Positions 11,623 to 19,999 of a DNA stretch of 64,000 nucleotides are shown here, one piece after another (position 1 is the first letter of the stretch; each line of letters opens with the position of its first letter). A program made the position numbers and the translations under genes. The notes under the pieces are model-generated. The model was not told the DNA's origin and ran no database searches. It was given only the letters and a program-made list of their open reading frames with translations. This stretch comes from Streptomyces sp. 71268 (GTDB taxonomy: Bacteria > Actinomycetota > Actinomycetes > Streptomycetales > Streptomycetaceae): contig NZ_CP114200.1 in assembly GCF_029392895.1 (NCBI RefSeq), positions 3,317,001 to 3,381,000 of the forward strand, given 5' to 3'.

Positions 11623-12364
11623 GAAGAGTTGACCCTTCGCGTGCGTGCTGTGGGGGGAATTTGTTGCAATCACGCTTGGCAGCGGGACGATTTCCGCTGC
11701 GCCTGCAAAGACTCTGCCCGGTTCTCCATGGTCATTTCAATAACCCGATCGCCCTGTTACACATCCGTCAGGGCGCGGCAATATCGAATGCCCCAAAAAG
11801 TGGACATAGCCCGGGAATTGCCGCCGGATGATCTTAACGGCCGGTCCCGTTTGAACCCGTTCGTTGATCTTTCGACGCCGCCCCGCGCCCCTAGTACGTA
11901 CCAATTTCGCATCGGCGTACGGCACTTCATGGTGACGTCATTCACACGGCTTTCGCGTGTCGGCGGGAGATGTGCCCATTCGGTGACGCCGGTTATTCCG
12001 ACGGACACCATCGCGGTGGGGGCGAGGGGTGCGGCAGGGGGTGATTCTGGAGAGCCGAACGCGTCGGGGGTGGCGGGTGAGCACGGAGGGCGCGGCGTAC
12101 GGGGCGCGCGGCGAATGAGGACGCGCGGCCTCAACAGGTGTGCGCCGCAGGCCACTTCAGGGGGCGACCCACGCCGTCGCGCGTGAGGTCGTGCCGGGGC
12201 GGCGGCTCGCGCGACGGCCGTTCCCCGGCGGGCCCTCGGCCCCAACGGGCCTGTGCTGCCAGGGCTTTTGGCGGGCGTGCCACGGTTGTCAGTGGGGCGC
12301 GCTATACATGTTGCTGTACTCGCGGCATCACAACCGGTAGCCGAGGTGCGGGACGGGGGCGAGC
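11623..12364. other. Divergent promoter region of the protease and a membrane-protein gene
   Basis: About 740 bases with no supported gene. The 300 bases nearest the protease are less GC-rich than the surroundings and presumably hold its promoter. No hairpin or repeat stood out. Confidence 0.45.
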
Positions 12365-13246
12365 ATGAAGCTGGCGAAGGAGTTACCCGAAGGCGACGTA
12401 CGGGTCATGGCGGACCGGCGCGACTTCGGCCGCTTCGTCGGGAGCGCGAAGACGGAGCGCGACGGGGTGGCCTGCCTCGGCTGCACCCTGAGCATGCTCA
12501 TGTTCCTGCTGGGCGCGATCGTGACCGCCGCGAGCGTGGCCTCCGACCGGGACATGGGCACGGTCGGTCGGTTCGTCGGCGTCGGGTTGCTGGTGCTCAG
12601 CGTGGTGGTGCCGATCGGCACCAGGGTCTGGCAGGAGTTCAAGGGGCCGCCGCCCGTGGTCTTCCACTGCTTCGAGCACGGCTTCGTGCTCACGCACGGC
12701 GCGGAGGTGCGCGCGCTGCCCTGGTCCGAGGCGCGGGTCAGCTCGTTCCGCGAGGGGGCGTACGCGCCGCACGGCGCACCGGGCGAGGCCGTCGACTGGA
12801 CCGAGGTGAGGGACCGGGGCGGTCAGGTGGTGTATGCGGTGAGCGGTGAGGCCGCGGTGCGCATAGCCGAGGTGGCGACGGCCGACGAGCTGCCGCGCAC
12901 GGCGCACCGCCTGGGGCGCGGCGGGACGGTCGGATACGGGCGCTTCGCGCTCTCCGCCGACACCCTGTTCCTGGACGGCAGCGCCACGCCCTGGCGGGAC
13001 GTCCGCCGGGTGGAGACCACCGACCAGGCCGTGCGCGTCTACCGCGCCGACGGCCCGGGCCGCGCCGCCCACTTCACCGCGGCCCGTCGCGAGACGCCGT
13101 ACGCCTCGGTGGTCGTCGCCCTGGCCCGCACGTACATAGCCGCGGCCCGCCCGCTGCCCGACGCGCGCCCGGTCGCGCACCCGGACGGCGGTTGCCCGGT
13201 GGCCAGCGGCACCGGCCCCCGCCCGGACGAGCCGCCGGGCGAGTAG
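12365..13246 (+). CDS. Membrane protein with PH-like C-terminal region, unknown function
   Basis: A 293-residue protein. Two adjacent hydrophobic helices (about residues 37-60 and 70-85: LGCTLSMLMFLLGAIVTAAS and VGVGLLVLSVVVPIG) are followed by two beta-rich halves. Each half contains a 'W.e.r.vs.re' pattern (LPWSEARVSSFREG and TPWRDVRRVETTDQ), as in bacterial PH-like/DUF6585 proteins. The tail is Pro-rich. ATG start with a weak GGGG upstream. pdxH begins about 40 bases downstream on the same strand, so the two may share a transcript. Function unknown; the PH-like call is a guess from the repeat pattern. Confidence 0.68.
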   Translation: MKLAKELPEGDVRVMADRRDFGRFVGSAKTERDGVACLGCTLSMLMFLLGAIVTAASVASDRDMGTVGRFVGVGLLVLSVVVPIGTRVWQEFKGPPPVVFHCFEHGFVLTHGAEVRALPWSEARVSSFREGAYAPHGAPGEAVDWTEVRDRGGQVVYAVSGEAAVRIAEVATADELPRTAHRLGRGGTVGYGRFALSADTLFLDGSATPWRDVRRVETTDQAVRVYRADGPGRAAHFTAARRETPYASVVVALARTYIAAARPLPDARPVAHPDGGCPVASGTGPRPDEPPGE

Positions 13247-13285
13247 CCGGCGCGCGGGCCGGGCGGCGGCGAGTATGGAGGGGTG

Positions 13286-13963
13286 ATGACCTCGATGAGC
13301 GACGACGACCAGCGGGCCTTCCGCGAACTGCTGCGGACCCTGCGGGTCTGGGAGGACCGGCTGCCGCACTTCGACCCGGAGGCGACGCCGGCCGAGCCGC
13401 TCCCGCTGTTCCACCGCTGGCTGCGCGAGGCGGCCGACGCCGGGGCGCGGGAGCCGCACACCATGACGCTGGCGACCGCCGACGGCGAGGGCCGGCCCTC
13501 CGCGCGGGTGGTGATGCTGCACGACGTGGACGAGCACGGCTGGCACTTCGCCTCCCACCGCACCAGCCGCAAGGGCCGCGACCTGGCCGCGAGACCGTAC
13601 GCGGCGCTGGTCTTCTACTGGCCCGAGGTGGGGCGCCAGGTGCGGGTGGCCGGCCGCGTGGTGCCGGCCGGGCCCGAGGAGAGCGCCGCCGACCTGCGTC
13701 GGCGCTCCCCGGGCGCGCTCGCCGCGGCCCTGGTCGGCCGGCAGAGCGAGGTGCTCGACGCGTACGAGGAGTTGGACCGGGCCTCGGACACCGCCTGGGA
13801 GCGCGCCCAGCGCGAGCCGGACGCCCCGGCCCCGACGTGGACGCTGTACGTCCTGGACCCGGAGGAGGTCGAGTTCTTCCAGGGCGACGAACACCGCCGG
13901 CACGTACGGCTGCGCTACCGCGCGACCGACGACGGCTGGACCCGCGAGTTGCTCTGGCCCTGA
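13286..13963 (+). CDS. pdxH: Pyridoxamine 5'-phosphate oxidase
   Basis: A 225-residue FMN enzyme that oxidises pyridoxamine/pyridoxine 5'-phosphate to pyridoxal 5'-phosphate. Signature stretches are present: TMTLATADGEGRPSARVVML (FMN/substrate site), FASHRTSRKGRDLAARPYAAL, FYWPEVGRQVRVAGRV, and the C-terminal EFFQGDEHRRHVRLRYR. The last departs from the usual 'WqG...RlHdR', with EFFQG in place of the tryptophan motif. GGAG lies just upstream of GTG ATG; an ATG three codons on (13295) is also possible. It is a single gene, perhaps co-transcribed with the preceding membrane protein. Because the C-terminal motif diverges, a PdxH-like flavin oxidase with another substrate remains possible. Confidence 0.83.
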   Translation: MTSMSDDDQRAFRELLRTLRVWEDRLPHFDPEATPAEPLPLFHRWLREAADAGAREPHTMTLATADGEGRPSARVVMLHDVDEHGWHFASHRTSRKGRDLAARPYAALVFYWPEVGRQVRVAGRVVPAGPEESAADLRRRSPGALAAALVGRQSEVLDAYEELDRASDTAWERAQREPDAPAPTWTLYVLDPEEVEFFQGDEHRRHVRLRYRATDDGWTRELLWP

Positions 13964-14031
13964 CGGGCCCGGGTGCGCGGGGCGCGGGTCGGCGAGGGCC
14001 GAGGGCGCGGTCAGCGTTGCCGGGGGCGCGG

Positions 14032-14670
14032 TCAGGGTTGCTGGTGGGGCGCCGCCCAGGCGGGGGTGTGGGCGCGGGCGGCGTCCGCGGCCGAGGGGAC
14101 GGCGGTCTGGCCGAAGCGGTACGGCGGCAGGTCGGTGGCCAGTCGGGCGTGCACGTGGATGTCCCGAGGCGTGCGCGACAGGTCCACCATGGCGCCGCGG
14201 AAGATGCCCTCGACGCGGTAGGCGCAGCGGTCGGCCACCCGGCACGAGGCGTCGTTGCCCACGGCGTGCCCGAGTTCGAGCCGGTGCAGGCCGACGTGTT
14301 GGAACAGCCAGCGGGTCATCGTCTCCAGGCCGCGCGCGGCCACCCGTTGGCCTCGGGCCTCGGGCAGTACCCAGTAGCCGACCCGGGCGCTGCGGTGGTC
14401 GAGGTCGAGCGTGCCGGCGTAGACGCTGCCGAGCACCTGGGAGGTCGTCAGGTCCGTGATCGCGAAGGAGGTCATGTCGCCGCGCCGCCAGCCCTCGGTG
14501 CGGGTGCGGAGGAAGTCCCACGCGCCGTCCGGGTAGGCCGCGGGCGAGTTGACGGCGCTCCAGCGGCGGTATTCCGGATCGGCCAGGCCACGCTCGATGG
14601 CGGGGAGGTCCTGTTCCTCCCAGGGGCGCAGCACCAGCCCGTACATCTCCAACTCGACCGGCTCCAGCAT
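14032..14670 (-). CDS. GNAT-family N-acetyltransferase
   Basis: A 212-residue RimJ/RimL-type acetyltransferase. It begins VELEMYGLVLRPWEEQDLPA, has the central VGYWVLPEARGQRVAARGLE acetyl-CoA motif A, and ends the core with HVGLHRLELGHAVGNDASCR followed by AYRVEGIFRGAM. Substrates of this subfamily include protein N-termini and amino groups of drugs; the actual substrate is unknown. ATG start with GGGAGA upstream. Convergent with pdxH, with only about 70 bases between stops. Confidence 0.85.
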   Translation of the reverse strand: MLEPVELEMYGLVLRPWEEQDLPAIERGLADPEYRRWSAVNSPAAYPDGAWDFLRTRTEGWRRGDMTSFAITDLTTSQVLGSVYAGTLDLDHRSARVGYWVLPEARGQRVAARGLETMTRWLFQHVGLHRLELGHAVGNDASCRVADRCAYRVEGIFRGAMVDLSRTPRDIHVHARLATDLPPYRFGQTAVPSAADAARAHTPAWAAPHQQP

Positions 14671-14949
14671 CCGCGTCTCCCTTCGCACGCCGCCCCGCCC
14701 GCAGCCGCCTGTCCGTCCGCCTCCGCATTCAACACCGCCGAGGGGGAACCGGGCCCACCGGGGGCGGCCGTTCCGCCCGGCCCAGGCCCGCCGCGCCGGG
14801 TGGCGGCGTAACGGGCCGTCAGGGCGGTGCCCGGCCCCCGGTCCCGACGTGCCGTCGGCGGCGGGCGGGTCGCGGTCCGTAATCCTTCCGCAACCGATTC
14901 GGTACCGGTTTGACCGAAACCCGTCAATGATCCGACTACGCTCACGCGT

Positions 14950-16131
14950 ATGGCCGACAGAACTCCCGCCCCCCACACCCCCGTGTACGTCATCGGCGGC
15001 GGCCCCGGCGGACTCGCGGCGGCGGCCGCGCTCGGCGAACGGGGCGTGCGCGCGGTCGTCCTGGAGCGGAGCCACGCCGTGGCCGGGGCCTGGCGCGCGC
15101 ACTACGACCGGCTCCGGTTGCACACGACCCGGCGGATGTCGGCGCTGCCGGGGTTGCCCATCCCGCGCGGGTACGGCCGCTGGGTGGGGCGCGACGACCT
15201 GGTGCGGTACCTGGAGCAGTACGTCGAGCACCACCGGTTGGAGTGCGTCACCGGCGTCGAGGTCGCGCGCGTGGCCCGCGCGGCGGCGGACGGCGACACC
15301 CCGCCGAACCCCTGGGTGCTGCACGCCAGCGGCGGGCGCGAGCTGGCCGCGCGGGCGGTCGTCGTCGCCACCGGGTACAGCCGCACCCCCCACCTCCCCG
15401 ACTGGCCGGGCCGTACGGAGTACGCCGGGGAGTTGCTGCACGCGGCCGACTACCGCAACGCCGGCCCGTACCAGGGCAAGGACGTCCTCGTCGTGGGCGC
15501 CGGCAACTCGGGCGCCGAGATCGCCACCGACCTCGCCGATGGCGGCGCCGGCCGGGTCAGGCTCGCGGTGCGGACCGTGCCGCACGTCGTGCGCCGGTCC
15601 CGTCTCGGCTGGTCGGCGCAGCGGTCGGCGGTGCTGGCCCGCCAGTTGCCGGTGCCGGTGGCCGACCGCGTGTCGGCCGTCCGGGCCCGGCTGTGCGCGC
15701 CCGACCTCGCCGAGCACGGGCTGCCCCGCCCCACGTCGGTCGGCGTTCCCGGGCTCTACTCGCGCGCCCGGGCCGGCGCCGTCCCGGTGCGGGACACCGG
15801 GCTGGTCCGCGCGGTGCGGGCGGGCCGGGTCGAGATCGTCGCCGCGGTCGAGTCCTTCGACGGCGACAAGCCGGTGCTGGTGGACGGCAGCCGCGTCGAC
15901 GCGGAGGTGGTCATCGCCGCCACCGGCTACCGCCCCGGCCTCGACGACCTCGTGGGCCACCTCGACGTCCTCGACGCCCGGGGCCTCCCGCGCGCGCACG
16001 GCGCGCGCCGCCTGGCGGCGGCCCCCGGCCTGTATTTCACGGGCTACGCCAACCCGGCCAGCGGCATGCTCAGGGAGCTGGCCACCGAGTCCCGCCGGAT
16101 AGCCCAGCGGATCGCCCGCGACCTGCGGTAA
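14950..16131 (+). CDS. FAD/NAD(P)-dependent oxidoreductase (flavin monooxygenase-like)
   Basis: A 393-residue two-dinucleotide-domain flavoprotein. FAD-binding GGGPGGLAAAAAL is at about residues 16-28 with an acidic strand end (VVLERS). NADP-binding VVGAGNSGAEIATDL lies near residue 180. The ATGY/ATGYRPG motifs typical of flavin monooxygenases and related reductases occur twice, and the C-terminus has YFTGYANPASGM. It probably hydroxylates or oxidises a small molecule; the substrate is not deducible. ATG start; upstream is a lower-GC promoter region. Not in an obvious operon, as the next gene is convergent. Confidence 0.87.
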   Translation: MADRTPAPHTPVYVIGGGPGGLAAAAALGERGVRAVVLERSHAVAGAWRAHYDRLRLHTTRRMSALPGLPIPRGYGRWVGRDDLVRYLEQYVEHHRLECVTGVEVARVARAAADGDTPPNPWVLHASGGRELAARAVVVATGYSRTPHLPDWPGRTEYAGELLHAADYRNAGPYQGKDVLVVGAGNSGAEIATDLADGGAGRVRLAVRTVPHVVRRSRLGWSAQRSAVLARQLPVPVADRVSAVRARLCAPDLAEHGLPRPTSVGVPGLYSRARAGAVPVRDTGLVRAVRAGRVEIVAAVESFDGDKPVLVDGSRVDAEVVIAATGYRPGLDDLVGHLDVLDARGLPRAHGARRLAAAPGLYFTGYANPASGMLRELATESRRIAQRIARDLR

Positions 16132-16201
16132 CCGACCCGCCTCGGTGGCCCGACGCACCGTCGGACGCCCCCGGCACCTCACCCACCCGCACTCCCAGCC
16201 G

Positions 16202-17542
16202 TCACCCGCCGCCGGCCCCGCCCTCGGCCCCGGGACCACTCACCGCGCGCCCCGCCACGCCGGGGGCCGCCTCGCCGGCATCGGCGGCGCCGGCATCCGC
16301 GGCGCCGGAGGCCGTCGCACCGGAGGCCGCCGCGCCGAAGACCGTCGCGACGGTCTGGTCGGCGCGGGTCGCGCGGCGGCGCGTGGCGGCCGAACGTCGT
16401 TCGCCGACCCACACGGCCAGGGTGAGCAGCAGCGCGAACCCGGCCCCGCCGAGGACGGCCGTGCTCGGCGACGTCGCGTTCTGTATGACGCCGGAGAGGG
16501 TCGCGCTCGTCGCGTACCCGAGGCCGACGGCCGCGTACAGCATCGAGTAGCCGGCGGCAAGCGCGCTCTGCGGCAGGGCGTCGCGCAACGACAGGTTGCG
16601 CGCCACCTGCACCCCCGACTGGAACAGCCCCGCCAACAGCATGGCGCCCGCGATCAGCGCGAGCCCGGGCAGCACCGCCGCGCCCGCCACGCACGCGATG
16701 ACCGCGAGCAGCAGCACGAGGCTCTGCGTGCCCAGCGACCCGGGCCACCTGCGCAGCCCGTAGAGGAAGGCGCCGACGGCGGCGGCGACCGAGTAGCCGG
16801 CGAGTACCGGTCCGGCCCAACCGACCGCGATGCCGCGCTGTTCGAGCAGGGCTGGCAGGACGAGTTCGGCGAGCGCGAGCAGCGAGAGCGCCGCGGCGCC
16901 GGTGACGTACACCGGCCAGGCGGCGGCCAGGGTGCGCAGCATGGACGCGCCCTCGCGGTCGCTCTCGTCCGCGTCCCAACCCGCCGGGAGCGCCCAGAGG
17001 CCGGCCGCGGCGCACGCCGCGAGCGCCGCGGCGAGCAGCAGCGGCAGCGCCGGGTGCACGCCGAGCGCGAGCCCGGTCGCCAACGCGGGCGATGCCGTCC
17101 ACACCGCGTAGGTGAGGATGGCGTCCATGCTGAGCGCCTGCGTGCCGAGGCGCTCCGGCAACAGGCTGGTCAGCAGCGCGCGCAGCCCGCCGGGGGCGGC
17201 GGCCGGCGCGCCTCCGGCGACCACCGCGAGGGCGCCGAGCAGCACCGGGTGCGCCGAGGCCGCGCACCCCAGCGCGGCGAAGGCGGCGGCGCCGACGGCG
17301 AGGCCGAGCGCGAGGTGGGGGCGCGCGCGTGCGGAGTTCAGCCGCGCGCCCAGGGCGACGGCGCCCACCACCTCGCCGACGACGTACGCGGCGGCGAGGA
17401 CCGCGCCGAGCGTGTAGCCGCCGGGCCGTTCCCGCACCAGGAACACCAGGGCGAGCGGCGCCATGGCGACCGGCGTACGAGCCGCCAGGGCGACGAAAGA
17501 CCAGTTCAGCACGGGGCGAGTGACGAGTTCGCGGTAGGCCAT
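16202..17542 (-). CDS. MFS transporter
   Basis: A 446-residue major-facilitator protein with about 12 hydrophobic segments and an Ala/Gly-rich cytoplasmic tail. Segments include LALVFLVRERPGGYTLG, VGEVVGAVALG, PVLLGALAVVAGG, VYVTGAAALSLLALAELVL and FALLLTLAVWVGE. It probably exports a small molecule. It lies divergent from a MerR-type regulator, a common pump/regulator pair. There is no ribosome site before the ATG. Instead a promoter-like TTGAGC-N18-TCTATC ends only about 8 bases before the start, so the mRNA may be leaderless. The C-terminal 60 residues are low complexity. Confidence 0.88.
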   Translation of the reverse strand: MAYRELVTRPVLNWSFVALAARTPVAMAPLALVFLVRERPGGYTLGAVLAAAYVVGEVVGAVALGARLNSARARPHLALGLAVGAAAFAALGCAASAHPVLLGALAVVAGGAPAAAPGGLRALLTSLLPERLGTQALSMDAILTYAVWTASPALATGLALGVHPALPLLLAAALAACAAAGLWALPAGWDADESDREGASMLRTLAAAWPVYVTGAAALSLLALAELVLPALLEQRGIAVGWAGPVLAGYSVAAAVGAFLYGLRRWPGSLGTQSLVLLLAVIACVAGAAVLPGLALIAGAMLLAGLFQSGVQVARNLSLRDALPQSALAAGYSMLYAAVGLGYATSATLSGVIQNATSPSTAVLGGAGFALLLTLAVWVGERRSAATRRRATRADQTVATVFGAAASGATASGAADAGAADAGEAAPGVAGRAVSGPGAEGGAGGG

Positions 17543-17550
17543 GGAGCGAC

Positions 17551-17580
17551 GATAGAGCCTGCCATCGGTGGCATGCTCAA
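17551..17580 (-). promoter_or_regulatory. MerR-type promoter/operator for the MFS gene
   Basis: On the minus strand, -35 TTGAGC (17580-17575) and -10 TCTATC (17556-17551) are 18 bases apart. The spacer contains the perfect inverted repeat TGCCA-N4-TGGCA (17560-17573). A dyad inside a long spacer is the hallmark of MerR-activated promoters, and the MerR gene starts 70 bases away. Inferred. Confidence 0.5.
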
Positions 17581-17648
17581 GACAGTGTGACCAAGTGGCG
17601 CACGGGACCGGAGAGACTGGACGCAGACCGGGCGGAGGAGGAGAGCAC

Positions 17649-18179
17649 ATGACGCACGTGCGCGTGAGGACCCGCGATGACCGGCACCCCCCAGGCGCCA
17701 CCACCCCGACGACGGCGCGCCCCACGGCCCCCGGCCCGCAGCCGACGCCGACGTCGGCGGAGCCGGAGCCGGAGCCGACAGGGGAGGCGGAGCCGGCAGC
17801 GGAGCCGGGTCCGCCGTTGCGCATCGGCCAGCTCGCCGAGCGCACCGGGGTGAGCGTGCGGCTGCTGCGGTACTACGGGCAACAGGGCCTGCTCAGGCCG
17901 CGCCGGCTCGGCAACGGGTACCGGGTGTACGCCGAGGACGACGTACGGCTCGTGCGCTACATCAGGTCGCTCCTCGCCGCCGGCCTGACCACCGCCGTCA
18001 TCGGCCGGCTGCTGCCGAGCGTGTGCGAGCGGGACGGGGTGCTGCGGCCGTGCACGCCGGAGCTGGCCGACGAGCTGCGGCGCGAGCGGGACCGGATCGA
18101 CGAGCAGGTCGCCGAACTCCTGGCGTCACGGCGGCTGCTGGACGAGGTCATCGAGGCCGCTCCCGGCCACGCTCCCTGA
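17649..18179 (+). CDS. MerR-family transcriptional regulator
   Basis: A 176-residue regulator. About 58 Pro/Thr/Glu-rich residues precede a MerR winged helix: RIGQLAERTGVSVRLLRYYG, then QGLLRPRRLGNGYRVYAEDD. A coiled-coil dimerisation helix (ELRRERDRIDEQVAELLASR) closes the protein. MerR proteins bind a dyad between -35 and -10 and untwist the promoter on ligand binding. The ATG is preceded by GGAGGAGGAG, so the longer frame is not needed. Divergent from an MFS pump, its likely target. No metal-binding cysteine cluster is seen in the C-terminal part, so an organic ligand is more likely. Confidence 0.88.
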   Translation: MTHVRVRTRDDRHPPGATTPTTARPTAPGPQPTPTSAEPEPEPTGEAEPAAEPGPPLRIGQLAERTGVSVRLLRYYGQQGLLRPRRLGNGYRVYAEDDVRLVRYIRSLLAAGLTTAVIGRLLPSVCERDGVLRPCTPELADELRRERDRIDEQVAELLASRRLLDEVIEAAPGHAP

Positions 18180-18571
18180 CCGGGGCCCGTACGGCGCGTT
18201 GACAGGCGTGCGTACGGCGGGGCCTACCGCGCGGCCCGTACGGCGGGACCCGCCCGACCCCCGGGCGAGCGCCCGGCGCCCGCCCACGCCGGGGAGACCG
18301 GCCGGGCGGGCCACGTGCCGTGCCGAGCGGGGGACTTGGCTTGGCGGTGCGCTCGTGCGCGCCCCGAGCACGGCACCGCGCACCGCCAGCCCATCCGACG
18401 CCACCGCCCTGGAAGCGCGCCGAATCGCGATCCGCTCTCGCCAAGGACCAGGCCGCGGGCTTCACCGCACCCGGGCGCGAGCGGCCCTCGGCGTCCCCTC
18501 ACGGCGCATCGCTGCACCTAAGGGTGATCAATCGAATACGTCACGTCAACACCTGGTCTGGACTTATTGAT
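18180..18571. other. Gap between convergent MerR and HATPase genes
   Basis: About 390 bases, GC-rich, no gene supported. A short less GC-rich patch near 18520-18570 (GGGTGATCAATCGAATACGTCACG) has no evident role. Confidence 0.45.
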
Positions 18572-19450
18572 TCACATCTGGCGCGCGGCGCGGCGCCGGG
18601 TGGCGCACGCGCCCGCCAGTGACACCGCGCGCTCGAAGGCGACCACGGTCCCGGTGGCAGCCACGGTGCCGGTGGCCGCCACGGTCCCGGCAGCCGCCGG
18701 AGCCGGACCCAGCACCTCGGAACCGCCCGCTTCGCTCCGGGTCGAGCCGCCGACCAGCCCGGGTGACACGACCGAGGCGGCCTCGGCGGGCTGGACGGCC
18801 AGGTCCGCGCCGGAGTACGCCGTGGACGGCGCGGCGACGCCCTGTCGGTCCACCTCGCACCAGATGCTCTTGCCGTTGCCCTCCGGCTGCCAACCCCAGC
18901 GGTCCGCGAGGCCGTCCACCAACTCCAGGCCGCGCCCGTTGGTGTCGTCGTCGTCGGCGCACCGGGGGCGCGGCGGGCAGGCGCTCGCGTCGGCGACCTC
19001 CACCCGGACCATCGCCACCGCGGGCGGGTCAACGCCGGTGGCCGGCGCGGGCGTCGGGTCGGCCCCGTACGCCCCGTCGGCCGGCGCCGCGGGCCGGGCG
19101 CCGACACTGACACCGGCACCGGCCCCGGCCAGCACCACGTCGGGCGTATCCGCCGCCGGGTCGGCCGCGTCCAGGCCCGCCCCGTCGTACGCGGCGGCCG
19201 GGGCGCGGCCCTGGCCGCCGCTCGCGGGGTCCGCGCACTGCGCGGGGAAGAGCATCCGCAGCACGGCGGGGCAGCCCGTGTGCACCACGGCGTTGGTCAC
19301 TAGCTCTGAGATCAACAGGACGAGCGTCTCTGCCAACGGCTCGTCAACGGCCACCCCCGAGCGAACGAGGCGGGACCGCGCCCAGCGGCGCGCCCTTCCC
19401 ACCTCGGCCGGGTCTGGCCGGACCTCCATCTGTACCTGAAGCACCTGCAC
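18572..19450 (-). CDS. ATP-binding (HATPase/anti-sigma-like) protein
   Basis: A 292-residue protein with a split GHKL ATPase. It has the N-box region LISELVTNAVVHTGCPA at about residues 46-62 and, after a long Ala/Gly/Pro-rich insertion, the G-box NGRGLELVDGLADRWGWQ at about 172-189. This is the RsbW-like 'ATP-binding protein' family of Streptomyces, which often act as Ser kinases/anti-sigma switches. The C-terminal 90 residues are low complexity with three near-identical TGTVAA-type repeats. The GTG start has no strong ribosome site. Its sigma or anti-anti-sigma partner is not next door, so the role is open. Confidence 0.8.
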   Translation of the reverse strand: MQVLQVQMEVRPDPAEVGRARRWARSRLVRSGVAVDEPLAETLVLLISELVTNAVVHTGCPAVLRMLFPAQCADPASGGQGRAPAAAYDGAGLDAADPAADTPDVVLAGAGAGVSVGARPAAPADGAYGADPTPAPATGVDPPAVAMVRVEVADASACPPRPRCADDDDTNGRGLELVDGLADRWGWQPEGNGKSIWCEVDRQGVAAPSTAYSGADLAVQPAEAASVVSPGLVGGSTRSEAGGSEVLGPAPAAAGTVAATGTVAATGTVVAFERAVSLAGACATRRRAARQM

Positions 19451-19999
19451 CGCTCACACCATCCGAACCGGTGGACACATCGCTTCGCGCCTCTCCGGGA
19501 TCACGGAACGTGACCCCACAACGAGACAGCATGGTTGACGTACAGTCACCTCACCAAGCACTTCGGACATATTCCAGCGCCAAGGAGTATGGGTGGTACA
19601 TACTGTGCGACGCACATCGCGGGGAGTCGAACAACGGCCCGCGCGAGGGCCGCACGCCCCGTCCGAGCAGCACCTGGGCGCGCCGCCACGGCCGCCGTCG
19701 CGACCCGCTCCGCGTCCTCGTGCCTCCGCACAGCTCGCATCCAACGGAGCGTACCGGAGGGCGAAGCCGACTCCCCCGCGTAACGAGCCGCGCTAAGGAC
19801 ACAACACGGCATCGACGCTCCGTGACGACGCCCGACCGTGCGCACGCCCCTCCCCCGGTCGCCCAGCCGCCCGCCCGCTCCCCGCGCCCGGGGCCCTCGC
19901 GCGCGACTGCCCCCTTGTGTCCCGTACGTCTCAACATCGCGCGATGATGGACGACATGACGCACGGAGGGGAGGGCGCGATGTCGGGGAGCAGCCGCCG
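19451..19999. other. Divergent intergenic region, HATPase and Ser/Thr kinase
   Basis: About 550 bases. The part near 19500-19620 is less GC-rich and probably carries promoters for both flanking genes. No supported gene; the open frames present are arginine/proline-rich. Confidence 0.45.
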
